From: Ignavibacteria bacterium
GTDB lineage: Bacteria > Bacteroidota > Ignavibacteria > Ch128b
Assembly (NCBI GenBank): GCA_013177855.1
Contig: JABLYA010000002.1
Location: 1-64,000 of the forward strand
Direction: 5' to 3'
Length of the DNA: 64,000 nucleotides
This document shows positions 9,368 through 18,178 of the stretch, piece after piece. Position 1 is the first letter of the stretch, and each line of letters opens with the position of its first letter. Made by a program: the position numbers and the translations under genes. Under the pieces are notes generated by a model that saw only the letters and a list, made by a program, of their open reading frames with translations, was not told the origin of the DNA and did no database searches.

Positions 9368-10225
9368 TTATTTCACAATTGCTTTGTATACTGATGAGTA
9401 ATCTTGCTCAGCATAACCTGATTTAACTGTTTCTTCAAGAACAGAATTCAAAGCATTTATTACTTTCGTATTCAAATTAAGTTGAGAAGCATATTGTTCA
9501 ATTAATCTTCCATCTTTCAACATATGTTTTGCTGGGAAATTGGCTTTAGAGAAATCTTCTTGCATTATCATTGGTAATTTACTGTCAAATGTCGGTGCGT
9601 AAAGTGCGCTCTTTCTCAATATTTCCATAAATATTTCAGGATTTATGTTTGTTTTCTTCACAATACCAAAACTTAATGAAAAAGCCGGGATAAGCGATGC
9701 AATTAAATTATTGAAGGCGAGCTTAATTGCGGCTGCTTTTCCAATTTCACCAATATGATAAACATCTTTACTGAAAGCAGAAAAAATTCCTCTGTGTTTT
9801 TCAAATTGTTCTTTTGTTGAACCGACTAAAACAATCAAATTTTCACTTAAAATTTGTGGAACGCTTCCAAGGACTGGAGCTTCAAAGTACTCAGCTCCTT
9901 TTTCTTCGAAAATTTTCTGGAATGTTTTGCTTTCTTCTGGCAAGATTGTTCCCATTTGAATAATAAGTTTACCGCCTACTTTATTTAAAACATCATCATT
10001 TATTAAAACCGAATTAATTGCATTGGCATCGGCTAACATTAAGATTATCACATTTGAGTTTTCTAAGGCTTCAAGAGGAGTTTCTGCAATTTTAATTACC
10101 AATGATTTTAGTTTTTCTAACTTTTCTTTTGTGCGATTGAAAACAATAACATCATTTTTATGTTCGAATAATTTTTGAGCAATGGCTCCACCCATTAAGC
10201 CAGCACCAATTACTGAAATTTTCAT
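9368..10225 (-). CDS. NAD(P)-dependent beta-hydroxyacid dehydrogenase (3-hydroxyisobutyrate dehydrogenase family)
   Basis: The 285-residue product has an N-terminal Rossmann fold with GAGLMGGAIAQ (residues 7-17) and, after the second strand, FNRTKEK; the Arg-Thr there suggests preference for NADP. The substrate-binding helix carries the family lysine in GKAAAIKLAFNN. This family covers 3-hydroxyisobutyrate, tartronate semialdehyde, glyoxylate/succinic semialdehyde reductases and related enzymes; the exact substrate cannot be read from sequence. The start is supported by AAAGGAGAT directly upstream. It is 2 bp behind a lipoprotein gene and 14 bp ahead of priA, so the three are probably one transcript without an obvious shared function. 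Confidence 0.88.
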   Translation of the reverse strand: MKISVIGAGLMGGAIAQKLFEHKNDVIVFNRTKEKLEKLKSLVIKIAETPLEALENSNVIILMLADANAINSVLINDDVLNKVGGKLIIQMGTILPEESKTFQKIFEEKGAEYFEAPVLGSVPQILSENLIVLVGSTKEQFEKHRGIFSAFSKDVYHIGEIGKAAAIKLAFNNLIASLIPAFSLSFGIVKKTNINPEIFMEILRKSALYAPTFDSKLPMIMQEDFSKANFPAKHMLKDGRLIEQYASQLNLNTKVINALNSVLEETVKSGYAEQDYSSVYKAIVK

Positions 10226-10227
10226 AT

Positions 10228-10689
10228 TTAATCTCCTTTCCTTTTAATAAACTTATCATGAACAAGTTTATAATAAATGAAAAGTTCTTCCTCTGCTTCG
10301 GGAGAACTTAGTTTAAATTCATTTACGATTGTGTCTTTTCTTGTTCGAGCAAAATTTAGATTTTTATCGATATAAATTTCAAATTTCGGATGAACTATTT
10401 CCAGCACATCTACAAAAAGTGTATCATTTGCGATATGACAGATAAAGTTAGTTGTTGCATAACTTTCAAGCATTATAGAATTGGCTATTAGATTTAATCT
10501 ATCATTTTCAAGTGTAAAATTACCTTTTAATGGACTTGTATCGCCAGGTATTCCAAATTCAAAAATTTTTCCTTTTGTGAATTTAAAGTATGGTCCTTCA
10601 TTGCTTGCATAAATTCCATCAATTTTTTTGCTTTCACAACCTGTAAAAGATAAAATGAAGAAAGCAATCAGAAGTGATAAGTTCTTCAT
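10228..10689 (-). CDS. Small hypothetical lipoprotein
   Basis: The 153-residue protein has a type II signal peptide with lipobox FTGC (Cys18), then a beta-rich region with the pattern GIYASNEGPYFKF...GNFTLENDRLNL. This resembles small lipoproteins that wrap a single beta-sandwich domain. No catalytic motif is recognised. AGGAATTTTC precedes the ATG. It is first in the unit with the dehydrogenase and priA. Confidence 0.75.
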   Translation of the reverse strand: MKNLSLLIAFFILSFTGCESKKIDGIYASNEGPYFKFTKGKIFEFGIPGDTSPLKGNFTLENDRLNLIANSIMLESYATTNFICHIANDTLFVDVLEIVHPKFEIYIDKNLNFARTRKDTIVNEFKLSSPEAEEELFIYYKLVHDKFIKRKGD

Positions 10690-11026
10690 GAAAATTCCTG
10701 TGCTTAATTGATAATTTTCTCTGCAAATTTACGAAGATGGAGTTTAGTTGATTGAAGGAAATTTTTGGATATAGAAAGGAAAATCAATTTAAGAGGAAAA
10801 ACTTATGACTTAGATTTAATGAAAACAAAAAGGTCTATAAGGAGAGAATTTCGCGCCTTAATTAGTAAAAGTCTTGCCTCAATGAGCTTATAAATCAGTT
10901 AGCGTCTATGTGAATTTGGATAATTTGATGCAAACAAAACAATTAAAACGGAATAAATGTGGTTCAAGTTATGCGATGAATTATTAAAATCACTTTGAAT
11001 AAAAAATCTTCTTTCAACTAAGATTT
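10690..11026. other. Intergenic region, nothing recognised
   Basis: The 337-bp AT-rich gap between the lipoprotein gene start and the P-type ATPase gene end shows no open frame of interest, hairpin with T-tract, tRNA or repeat shared with other parts of the window. It should hold the promoter of the lipoprotein-dehydrogenase-priA unit. Confidence 0.5.
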
Positions 11027-13357
11027 TCAAATTTCAGTTTTCAACAACCTCAAGCTGTTAAAAATTACTATCAAAGAAGTGCCCATATCAGCAAAAATGG
11101 CTCCCCACATTGAGGCATATCCTAAAAATGCAAGAATAACAAAAGCAAATTTGATTGAGATCGAGAGTGAAATGTTTTCTTTTATTGTTTTTACTGTCTT
11201 TCTGCTCAATCTGAATAGTTTTGGAAGTTTTGCGATATCATCTCCAATTAAAGTTATATCAGAGCTTTCAATAGTTGCATCTACTCCAATTTTCCCCATA
11301 GCTATTCCAATTGATGCTTTTTTCAAAGCCGGTGCATCATTTAATCCATCTCCAATCATTGCAATCATTGGATAATTTTTTCTCAAGTCATCAATTAATT
11401 CTACTTTATCAGAAGGTTTCAACTCGGCAAAATATTTTTCGATGCCAACTTCTGAAGCAACTTTTTCAACAATGCTTTTATTATCACCACTGAGAATGAA
11501 AAATTCTTTCACTCCTTCTTTTCGCAAAGATTCTACTGTTTTCTTTATGCTCTCACGCAATGAATCAATTAAACAAATCAATCCAATTGGTGTATCCTCT
11601 TCAATTAATACTATAACTGTATAACCAGTCTCTTCCAAATTATTCACAATCTGTTTTTGATCATCTTTTAATAATTTCTGAAATAACTTTGGTTGACCAA
11701 TTTTATATTTTCTATTTTTATAAATTCCCGAGACTGCACCTACCTCAACTTTAAAATCTTCAATAACCTCAGCTTCAAAATTTTTCTCTTTTGCATAATT
11801 GACAATTGCATCTGCTATCGAGTGTTCAGATCTAATCTCAAGGTTATAAGCAATCTGGATTAAATCGTCTTCACTTATATCTTTCAGAGGAATAATTTTC
11901 TCAATCTTCAAATTTCCTTCAGTTAAAGTTCCAGTTTTGTCGAATGCGACAGCATCTACACGATGTAAATTTTCGAGAAAAATTCCACCTTTGAATAATG
12001 CGCCAAATTTAGCTGCCCTTGCTAAAGAAGAAAGTATTGCAACGGGTGTTGAAATTACAAGAGCGCAAGGACATGATATGACCAACAAAATTAATCCTTT
12101 GTAAATTGAAGAGTACAATTCCTGTTGATCAATAAAATAAGAATATAAAGAAATTACGAAGGCAAGAAAGACAACCACTGGAGTGTAATATTTCGCAAAG
12201 ACATCAACAACTCGTTGAAGTTCCGATTTTGAATTTGTTGTTGCCTCTTCGAGTAAAGCAAGAATTTTTGAGAAGTGAGAATCTTTATAAGTTGAAGTTG
12301 CTTCAATTATCAGTGTGCCTTTCTGGTTTATTGTTCCTGCATAGCAGTGGTCACCTCTAACTTTTGCGATTAATTTCGATTCTCCTGTAATTGGCGATTG
12401 ATTTATCACTGATGAGCCATCAATAACAATTCCATCGACTGGAATTTTTTCACCAGGTTTAATTAAAATTAAATCGCCTATTCTAACTTCAGTTGTAGGA
12501 ATTGCAATAAAATCATTCCCTCGTTTGACCGTTGAATACTCAGGAATTAAAGCGATCAGTTTATTAATTGAGCTTTTGGCTTTGTCAATTGAAAAACTTT
12601 CAAGTTGAAGAGAAACTGCATAAAGCAACATTACAACCGCTGCTTCCGCATATTTACCGATTATTAATGCACCAAATACAGCAAGCGACATCAAAACATT
12701 TATATCTATAATTAATTTCTTCGCAGATAAAAACGCCTTATGAAAGATTTTGTATCCGCCGCTCAAAACTGAGATTGCAAATAATGCGATAGTTATTGAT
12801 GCTGGTAATTCTAAATATTCTGAAATCATTCCAGCAATTACAAACAAACTCGAAAGAGCGATAAAAAATATCTGGTAAGTTTTTTTCTTTTGATGAGCTG
12901 ATTTCAAATGAAGTTTATTATGATAAATCTCTGCATTAAATCCAATTGATCGAAGTGCCTGAATAATTTTACCTTCCGCGATTCGATGAACAACAATTAA
13001 TCGCTGATTAACCAGATCAAACTTTATATCATCAATTCCATCTATAACTTTCAAAGCTTCTCGGACCACTCGCTCTTCATTTGCACAATCCATTCCTTCA
13101 ACATAAAAAATCGAAGTTTGTCTGCTGCCCTCTTTATGAATTTGCAACCCAAGTTGGGATAGAGTTTTTTCTACATCCTCGATTGAAGTTTGATAAGATT
13201 TAATTTTAACCGAAATCTTTGAACTTTCAATATCAATATTTGCCGATATAATTCCATCGAGTTTTGAAAGTTCTTTTTGAACTTCGGTTGCACAAACGGG
13301 GCAATCAACTCCGCCAACTTGAAAGGATTTTTCAACTTCTTGCTTATCAATTCTCAT
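11027..13357 (-). CDS. Heavy-metal P1B-type ATPase, probably Zn2+/Cd2+/Pb2+ exporter
   Basis: The 776-residue inner-membrane pump has two N-terminal HMA domains. The first carries GGVDCPVCATEV (Cys19, Cys22); in the second, GMDCANEE, the second cysteine is replaced by acidic residues, a pattern seen in Zn/Cd/Pb pumps. The channel motif SCPCALV, the phosphorylation motif DKTGTLTEG, the SGD-type and the hinge motif GDGLNDAPAL are all present. The combination of CPC with the CANEE-type domain points to Zn/Cd/Pb rather than Cu, but specificity is inferred. Its start overlaps the end of the small upstream gene by 11 bp, implying translational coupling. Confidence 0.93.
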   Translation of the reverse strand: MRIDKQEVEKSFQVGGVDCPVCATEVQKELSKLDGIISANIDIESSKISVKIKSYQTSIEDVEKTLSQLGLQIHKEGSRQTSIFYVEGMDCANEERVVREALKVIDGIDDIKFDLVNQRLIVVHRIAEGKIIQALRSIGFNAEIYHNKLHLKSAHQKKKTYQIFFIALSSLFVIAGMISEYLELPASITIALFAISVLSGGYKIFHKAFLSAKKLIIDINVLMSLAVFGALIIGKYAEAAVVMLLYAVSLQLESFSIDKAKSSINKLIALIPEYSTVKRGNDFIAIPTTEVRIGDLILIKPGEKIPVDGIVIDGSSVINQSPITGESKLIAKVRGDHCYAGTINQKGTLIIEATSTYKDSHFSKILALLEEATTNSKSELQRVVDVFAKYYTPVVVFLAFVISLYSYFIDQQELYSSIYKGLILLVISCPCALVISTPVAILSSLARAAKFGALFKGGIFLENLHRVDAVAFDKTGTLTEGNLKIEKIIPLKDISEDDLIQIAYNLEIRSEHSIADAIVNYAKEKNFEAEVIEDFKVEVGAVSGIYKNRKYKIGQPKLFQKLLKDDQKQIVNNLEETGYTVIVLIEEDTPIGLICLIDSLRESIKKTVESLRKEGVKEFFILSGDNKSIVEKVASEVGIEKYFAELKPSDKVELIDDLRKNYPMIAMIGDGLNDAPALKKASIGIAMGKIGVDATIESSDITLIGDDIAKLPKLFRLSRKTVKTIKENISLSISIKFAFVILAFLGYASMWGAIFADMGTSLIVIFNSLRLLKTEI

Positions 13358-13592
13358 TTAAATTTTCACCACTATCTTTTTTCTTAAAAAGATGGTCGAA
13401 ATCGCTTTTACTTTTTTTCTTCACATATTTCGAATAAATCTCTTTCAATTTTTGAAATGATAGTCGATCTAAATCTTCATCATCTTTTGTTCTCTTTTCA
13501 TACATTTCAAAGTTGTAAAGATCTTCACGGGACATTTTGTTTTTGTAATATTTCAATTCTTCAATCATTCTTTTTTGTTCTGTAATTTGCAT
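13347..13592 (-). CDS. Small charged protein upstream of the heavy-metal ATPase
   Basis: The 81-residue, highly charged, mostly helical polypeptide (about 45% Lys/Arg/Asp/Glu) has no cysteine or histidine cluster and no membrane segment. It overlaps the ATPase start by 11 bp, so it is probably translated in the same message. I do not recognise a family. It could be an accessory or regulatory peptide of the pump. It is read divergently from the MFS gene, with 53 bp between starts. Confidence 0.6.
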   Translation of the reverse strand: MQITEQKRMIEELKYYKNKMSREDLYNFEMYEKRTKDDEDLDRLSFQKLKEIYSKYVKKKSKSDFDHLFKKKDSGENLNEN

Positions 13593-13645
13593 AATAATTT
13601 TTCACCTTTTGTTATTTAAAGTTAATAAATTTATAAGAAAAAATT

Positions 13646-14800
13646 ATGAACGAAATTAATTCACAAAAAGAAAAGAAAACTGTTCGAATTTTTTCAATTG
13701 CATCTTTTCTAAACGACCTTGGATCTGACATAATTTATCCCATCTGGCCCACCTTTCTAACAGAATATTTAAAAGCAAATATGACAATTGTTGGTTTAAT
13801 TGATGGATTAGGTGATGCAATTGTTTCAATTTCGCAAGCCCTTTCTGGTTATCTCTCTGATAAATTTAGAAAAAGAAAGATTTTCATCTGGCTTGGATAT
13901 TTATTCGGTGCAATTTCAAGAATTGGCTATGCTCTTTCGACAAGTTATCATCCAGTTTTATTTTTTAGAATTTTAGATCGCTCAGGAAAAATTCGAAGTG
14001 CCCCAAGAGATGCTCTCATTGCCGATGTTTCAAGCGATCAAACACGTGGAAAAAATTTTGGAATTCTTCGAAGTATGGATAATCTTGGTGCAGTCGTTGG
14101 AATTATACTCTGTATGATTTTATTCCCAATTTTAGGTTATAAGTATCTTTTTTTACTTGCTGCAATTCCATCTTTAATTGGAGTAATTATAATTTTAACC
14201 TTTCTTAAAGAAGAAAAATTTCAGACAAAAGTTTTCAAAGGATATTCACTTAAAAATCTTGATAAAAATTTAAAAATCTTATTCTGGATAAGTGCAATTT
14301 TTTCACTGGGCAATTTTAGTTATTCTTTTTTGCTTGTCTTTGCAAATAAAAACGGTTTCCCAATTTATTCGCTTCCCATACTATATTTGATTTTTACTTT
14401 TTTTGCATCAATGTTTTCATTTTATTTTGGAAAACTTTCAGATAAAATCGGTAGAAAAAAAGTATTGATGTCTGCATTTATTCTCTGGATAATTTCCATT
14501 ATAATTCTGATTTCATTTCCATTTGTTGCTGGATTTATTCTGAGTTTTGTTTTTTATGGACTTCACAAAGCAGCATTTGAACCTGTTCATAAAACACTGA
14601 TATCTGAATTATCACCTGTCGAATACAGAGCGAGTATACTCGGTGGATTTCAAATGATAATTGGACTTTTTGCATTTCCTGCATCTTTTTTAGCTGGAAT
14701 TCTCTGGGATAGAGTGAATATCTTCGCCCCATTTTATTTCTCAATTGTATTAACTTTGCTTTCGATTGCTTTGCTTTTAAGGTTAAAGGAAAACAGATAG
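13646..14800 (+). CDS. MFS transporter
   Basis: The 384-residue protein has about 12 hydrophobic segments and two major-facilitator signatures: GYLSDKFRKRKIFI in the loop between TM2 and TM3, and the equivalent GKLSDKIGRKKVLM in the second half. RILDRSGKIRSAPRDALIADV around residues 110-130 places it near the YfnC/YxlH-like drug or sugar efflux group, but the substrate is unknown. It is followed after 7 bp by an SRPBCC protein and heads a four-gene plus-strand run with the GT2-like and phosphatidyltransferase genes. Confidence 0.88.
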   Translation: MNEINSQKEKKTVRIFSIASFLNDLGSDIIYPIWPTFLTEYLKANMTIVGLIDGLGDAIVSISQALSGYLSDKFRKRKIFIWLGYLFGAISRIGYALSTSYHPVLFFRILDRSGKIRSAPRDALIADVSSDQTRGKNFGILRSMDNLGAVVGIILCMILFPILGYKYLFLLAAIPSLIGVIIILTFLKEEKFQTKVFKGYSLKNLDKNLKILFWISAIFSLGNFSYSFLLVFANKNGFPIYSLPILYLIFTFFASMFSFYFGKLSDKIGRKKVLMSAFILWIISIIILISFPFVAGFILSFVFYGLHKAAFEPVHKTLISELSPVEYRASILGGFQMIIGLFAFPASFLAGILWDRVNIFAPFYFSIVLTLLSIALLLRLKENR

Positions 14801-14807
14801 GAGATTT

Positions 14808-15314
14808 ATGAGAAACTTAACTTCACTTGACCAAAAAATTCTTTCATTCAAAGTTGAAGATGTATTCAAGGTCGTATCAAATTTCGAAACATATAAAGAA
14901 TGGTTCCCCGAAGATGCAAAGGTCAATTTAATTAAAATTAATCCAAAAGGAGTTGGATCCATAATTCAAGTCAAAACTGGAATTATAAGTTTTCAAATTG
15001 AGATGATGAGAATTATTCCAAATAAAGAAATAATTGTACATTACACAGGAGCTTATGAAGGTGAAGGTATCTGGTATTTCTTTGAAACCGCAAACGGCAC
15101 AAAACTGATGTATGAAATTGAATTAAAGATAAAGAATCCATTGGTAATTATGCTTAACTTCTTTGTTAATGTTGCAATGCTTCATTCAAAGGTTATGAAT
15201 AAAATTTTTAATCGGCTTGAAGAATACTTAAATAAAATTTACAATGTTAACTCCAATAGTCTCAATAATAATTCGAACACACAACCAAAAATCTTTTCTT
15301 TCACGAGCAATTGA
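14808..15314 (+). CDS. SRPBCC (START/polyketide cyclase-like) family protein
   Basis: The 168-residue protein's first 145 residues fit the helix-grip fold: VEDVFKVVSNFETYKEWFPEDAKV at the N-terminus, central strands, and a long C-terminal helix HSKVMNKIFNRLEEYLNK. Such proteins bind lipids or hydrophobic ligands. The last 23 residues (NVNSNSLNNNSN...) are read from DNA that also encodes the start of the next gene in another frame: a 71-bp overlap. The low-complexity tail suggests an ancestral stop was lost and translation now runs into the glycosyltransferase gene. GGAGATTT precedes the ATG. Confidence 0.8.
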   Translation: MRNLTSLDQKILSFKVEDVFKVVSNFETYKEWFPEDAKVNLIKINPKGVGSIIQVKTGIISFQIEMMRIIPNKEIIVHYTGAYEGEGIWYFFETANGTKLMYEIELKIKNPLVIMLNFFVNVAMLHSKVMNKIFNRLEEYLNKIYNVNSNSLNNNSNTQPKIFSFTSN

Positions 15315-15840
15315 TTCGGTCTTAAATCAATCAACAATGAGATGGGAACTCTTGATAATTGATGACGGCAGTGAAGATGGAACAGAAACATTCGTAAAAA
15401 AATATTTTTTGATAAATAAAAGAATTAGATATTTTAAGCGTGCTTATAATGGCGAAGTCCCATCGAAAAATTTTGGAATAAAGAATGCCGTTGGTGCTTA
15501 TATAACTTTTTTAAGACCTCAGGATGAATTTCAGCCAGTTCACATTGAACTGAGACTCAATTATCTTGAACAAAATCCTGAAGTTGATTTAATTACTGGC
15601 GGATTAAATCTGGAGAAATTAAGACTTGAGCAACCTGATTATTATCAGCGTCTTCAATCAAAGGAAGACAAAGAATCAATTCTGGGGAACTTAGTCCTTT
15701 TTGGTAGACGAAAGGTCTTTGAACTGCTTAGCGGATTTAATGATATCGAATATTACGAAACTGATTTTGTGGTTCGTGCACTCGATCATTTCAATATTAG
15801 AAAAGTGGATTTTCCAACATACATAATTCATCTGGATTGA
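15244..15840 (+). CDS. Glycosyltransferase family 2-like protein lacking the DxD motif
   Basis: The 198-residue GT-A fold protein begins with TPIVSIIIRTHNQKSFL and carries the nucleotide-binding DDGSEDGT, both standard for GT2. Where GT2 enzymes have the metal-binding DxD (FLDADDE type), this protein reads FLRPQDE (Arg91-Pro-Gln93-Asp94), so both metal aspartates are absent. The later acidic motif is also altered (YYETDFVVR). It ends soon after the core, without C-terminal membrane segments. It may be inactive, metal-independent or a binding protein. The start at 15244 is required by the SIIIRT strand and causes the overlap with the SRPBCC gene. The next gene follows after 3 bp. Confidence 0.82.
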   Translation: MLTPIVSIIIRTHNQKSFLSRAIDSVLNQSTMRWELLIIDDGSEDGTETFVKKYFLINKRIRYFKRAYNGEVPSKNFGIKNAVGAYITFLRPQDEFQPVHIELRLNYLEQNPEVDLITGGLNLEKLRLEQPDYYQRLQSKEDKESILGNLVLFGRRKVFELLSGFNDIEYYETDFVVRALDHFNIRKVDFPTYIIHLD

Positions 15841-15843
15841 TAG

Positions 15844-16617
15844 ATGGATAAACTTCCCCCTTCTGAAAAATTTTTTGATGTATCAGATTACAGCCGACCA
15901 TTTTCAAGACATCTGGTAAAGTTGGTTATTAACACCAGTCTTACTCCCATTTTCTTTACAACCATTTCACTAATCAGTGGAATTTTAGCAGCAATTCTTA
16001 TTTATCTTAATAAATTCAATTTTATTATTGCGATTTTAATCTTGCTCAAAAGTTTTTTTGATGCAGTTGATGGAGAACTTGCACGTGCTCGTAATCGTCC
16101 TTCTTATGTTGGAAGATTTTATGACTCGGTCGTTGATTTCTTTGTAAACGTTTTAATCTTTTTGAGTCTGGCAATTAGATTTGAAATATCAGCTGTAAAG
16201 CTGATTGTTGTAATTATTCTTTTTCATCTTCAAGGCAGTATTTACAATTATTATTATGTTTTGAAACGTCATAAAGCCGGCGGAGACAAAACAAGCAGAA
16301 TTGATGAAAGAAAAATTGATCAAATTTATCCTTACGATAATCCATTCTGGTTCAAAGTTTTTCATACTCTTTATGTTTGGATTTACAGCTGGCAGGATTT
16401 GATAATTCATAAAATTGATTCTGATGCAGAAAATTTAGCTACCATTCCAAATTCTTTTATGACATTGACCTCATTTTTAGGTTTGGGGACTCAGTTATTA
16501 TTAATTTCCATCTTTATTTTATTCAGTCTGGAAAAATACATTGTTGATTTCTTTATTTATTTTTATTCATTACTGGCGATTGGAGTGATTTTAATCAGGA
16601 AAATTTTTTACCATTAA
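15844..16617 (+). CDS. CDP-alcohol phosphatidyltransferase family protein
   Basis: The 257-residue integral membrane enzyme has the complete CDP-OH-P signature at about residues 73-98: DAVDGELAR, eight residues, GRFYDSVVD. All aspartates and the glycine are present, so it should transfer a phosphoalcohol from a CDP-alcohol, or the reverse. Around it are hydrophobic segments consistent with six transmembrane helices. The partner alcohol (inositol, glycerol phosphate or other) cannot be decided. Being 3 bp behind the GT2-like gene and near an SRPBCC lipid-binding-type protein suggests a role in synthesis or modification of a special polar lipid. Confidence 0.9.
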   Translation: MDKLPPSEKFFDVSDYSRPFSRHLVKLVINTSLTPIFFTTISLISGILAAILIYLNKFNFIIAILILLKSFFDAVDGELARARNRPSYVGRFYDSVVDFFVNVLIFLSLAIRFEISAVKLIVVIILFHLQGSIYNYYYVLKRHKAGGDKTSRIDERKIDQIYPYDNPFWFKVFHTLYVWIYSWQDLIIHKIDSDAENLATIPNSFMTLTSFLGLGTQLLLISIFILFSLEKYIVDFFIYFYSLLAIGVILIRKIFYH

Positions 16618-16720
16618 ATACGGCACTTAAGAAATAAATAAAGCATAAATTTATTGACGATTAATAATTTTCTTTCCTTCTATCATAAAGTATTTTTGAA
16701 AAACAAAAATTAAAATATTT

Positions 16721-18166
16721 ATGATGTACAATAAGAAATCTGGTCAGAAAATAATCTTTGGAACGGACGGATGGCGAGGTTTAATCGATACTGAGATTAA
16801 TGACGAAACAATTTCCGTAGTTGCTCGAGCCTTTGTTGATTACCTGAACTCAAAAGAGCTGAGCAATACCAAAGTTGCTGTTGCTTACGATGGAAGGCGA
16901 AATTCAAAATCTTTTGCGGAAAAATTCAGTCAGGTTTTATCGGCAAATAAAATACATGTTTATTTTAGCGATAAAATCATCCCAACTCCCGTTCTTTCAT
17001 TCTTTGTTAAAAAGAAATCTTTAAATGCTGGTGTGATGATTACAGCAAGTCACAATCCTCCACAATACAATGGAGTGAAATTCAAAGCACACTATGGCGG
17101 ACCATTTCTCACGGAAGAAACAAAATCGGTCGAAGAGTTTCTATATCTTAGAAGTTATTCTTACGATCAGTCTAATATTGAAATTGTTGATATGTTTGAG
17201 CCTTATTTTCATCACATTTCCCGGCTGATTGATTTCGATAAAATTAGAGAGGCTCGATTATTCCCATTAATTGATTCGATGAGCGGAGCTGGACAGAATC
17301 TTATCCAAAAAATTTTAAATGAAAACGGAATTTCAGCTGAAACTATTTTTTCTACTCCAGATGAAAATTTTAATGGCCGACAACCTGAACCAATTGCAAA
17401 AAATTTAATTCCCCTCTCTGAGCAGCTAAAATCAACTACCAAATACTCTGTCGGTCTTGCAACAGACGGAGATGCGGATCGTTGTGGAGTTATGCTTGAA
17501 AACGGCGAATGGTTAAGCACGCAGGAGACAATTCTTTATTTAATCGATTATATCGTCAACGAACGAAAATTTGATGGACACATAGTAAAAACTTCTTCTG
17601 TTACTGATAAAGTATATAGATTTCAAACAGACGAAAGAAAAGTTTTTGATGTTCAGGTAGGTTTCAAATATATCTGTGAAAAAATGATCAATGAGGATAT
17701 TGCGATTGGATGCGAAGAAAGCGGCGGATTTGGTTTTAAGTTTCATATTCCAGAAAGAGATGGAATTCTATCATCTCTTTTTATTCTTGAAATGCTGGCA
17801 AATTCTGGTTTGAGAAAAATGTCGGAGTTTGTAGCTATAAAGAGAAGAGAATTCGGCAAGATTTTTTACGACCGTATTGATCTTGATTTTGAAAGACCTG
17901 ACAGACTGAAAAAACTTCCAGCAATATTTAAAAATCCTCCTGAAAGAATTGGAAACTTTGAAGTCAAAAAAATTGAATCTTTTAATAGCAGTCACGATGA
18001 AATTAATGGATTAAAATTTTATCTCTCAGGCGAAAATCATTGGCTTCTAATTCGTGCATCGGAAACTGAACCCATAATCAGATTTTACGCTGAAGCAAAT
18101 TCTGATGAAGAAGTCAAAGAAATTCTAAACTCAGGAATTGACTTAATTGAAAAAACACAGACATAA
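16721..18166 (+). CDS. Phosphohexomutase (phosphoglucomutase/phosphomannomutase family)
   Basis: The 481-residue enzyme interconverts hexose 1- and 6-phosphates. It shows GTDGWRG at the N-terminus, the phosphoserine loop TASHNPP (Ser near residue 109), the magnesium loop DGDADRCG (about 249), the sugar loop EESGGFGF and the phosphate loop RASETEPIIRFYAE. Two adjacent ATG codons (16721 and 16724) are possible starts; neither has a clear ribosome site. It lies 12 bp ahead of the HAD gene and in the same run as GH38 and GH94. GH94 phosphorolysis releases a sugar 1-phosphate that this enzyme could convert. Confidence 0.92.
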   Translation: MMYNKKSGQKIIFGTDGWRGLIDTEINDETISVVARAFVDYLNSKELSNTKVAVAYDGRRNSKSFAEKFSQVLSANKIHVYFSDKIIPTPVLSFFVKKKSLNAGVMITASHNPPQYNGVKFKAHYGGPFLTEETKSVEEFLYLRSYSYDQSNIEIVDMFEPYFHHISRLIDFDKIREARLFPLIDSMSGAGQNLIQKILNENGISAETIFSTPDENFNGRQPEPIAKNLIPLSEQLKSTTKYSVGLATDGDADRCGVMLENGEWLSTQETILYLIDYIVNERKFDGHIVKTSSVTDKVYRFQTDERKVFDVQVGFKYICEKMINEDIAIGCEESGGFGFKFHIPERDGILSSLFILEMLANSGLRKMSEFVAIKRREFGKIFYDRIDLDFERPDRLKKLPAIFKNPPERIGNFEVKKIESFNSSHDEINGLKFYLSGENHWLLIRASETEPIIRFYAEANSDEEVKEILNSGIDLIEKTQT

Positions 18167-18178
18167 TTCGGAGAACCT

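Noticed and set aside
11079-11375. 98-codon open frame antisense to the P-type ATPase gene
   Set aside because: Shadow frame of a conserved gene; its sequence is dictated by the sense protein.
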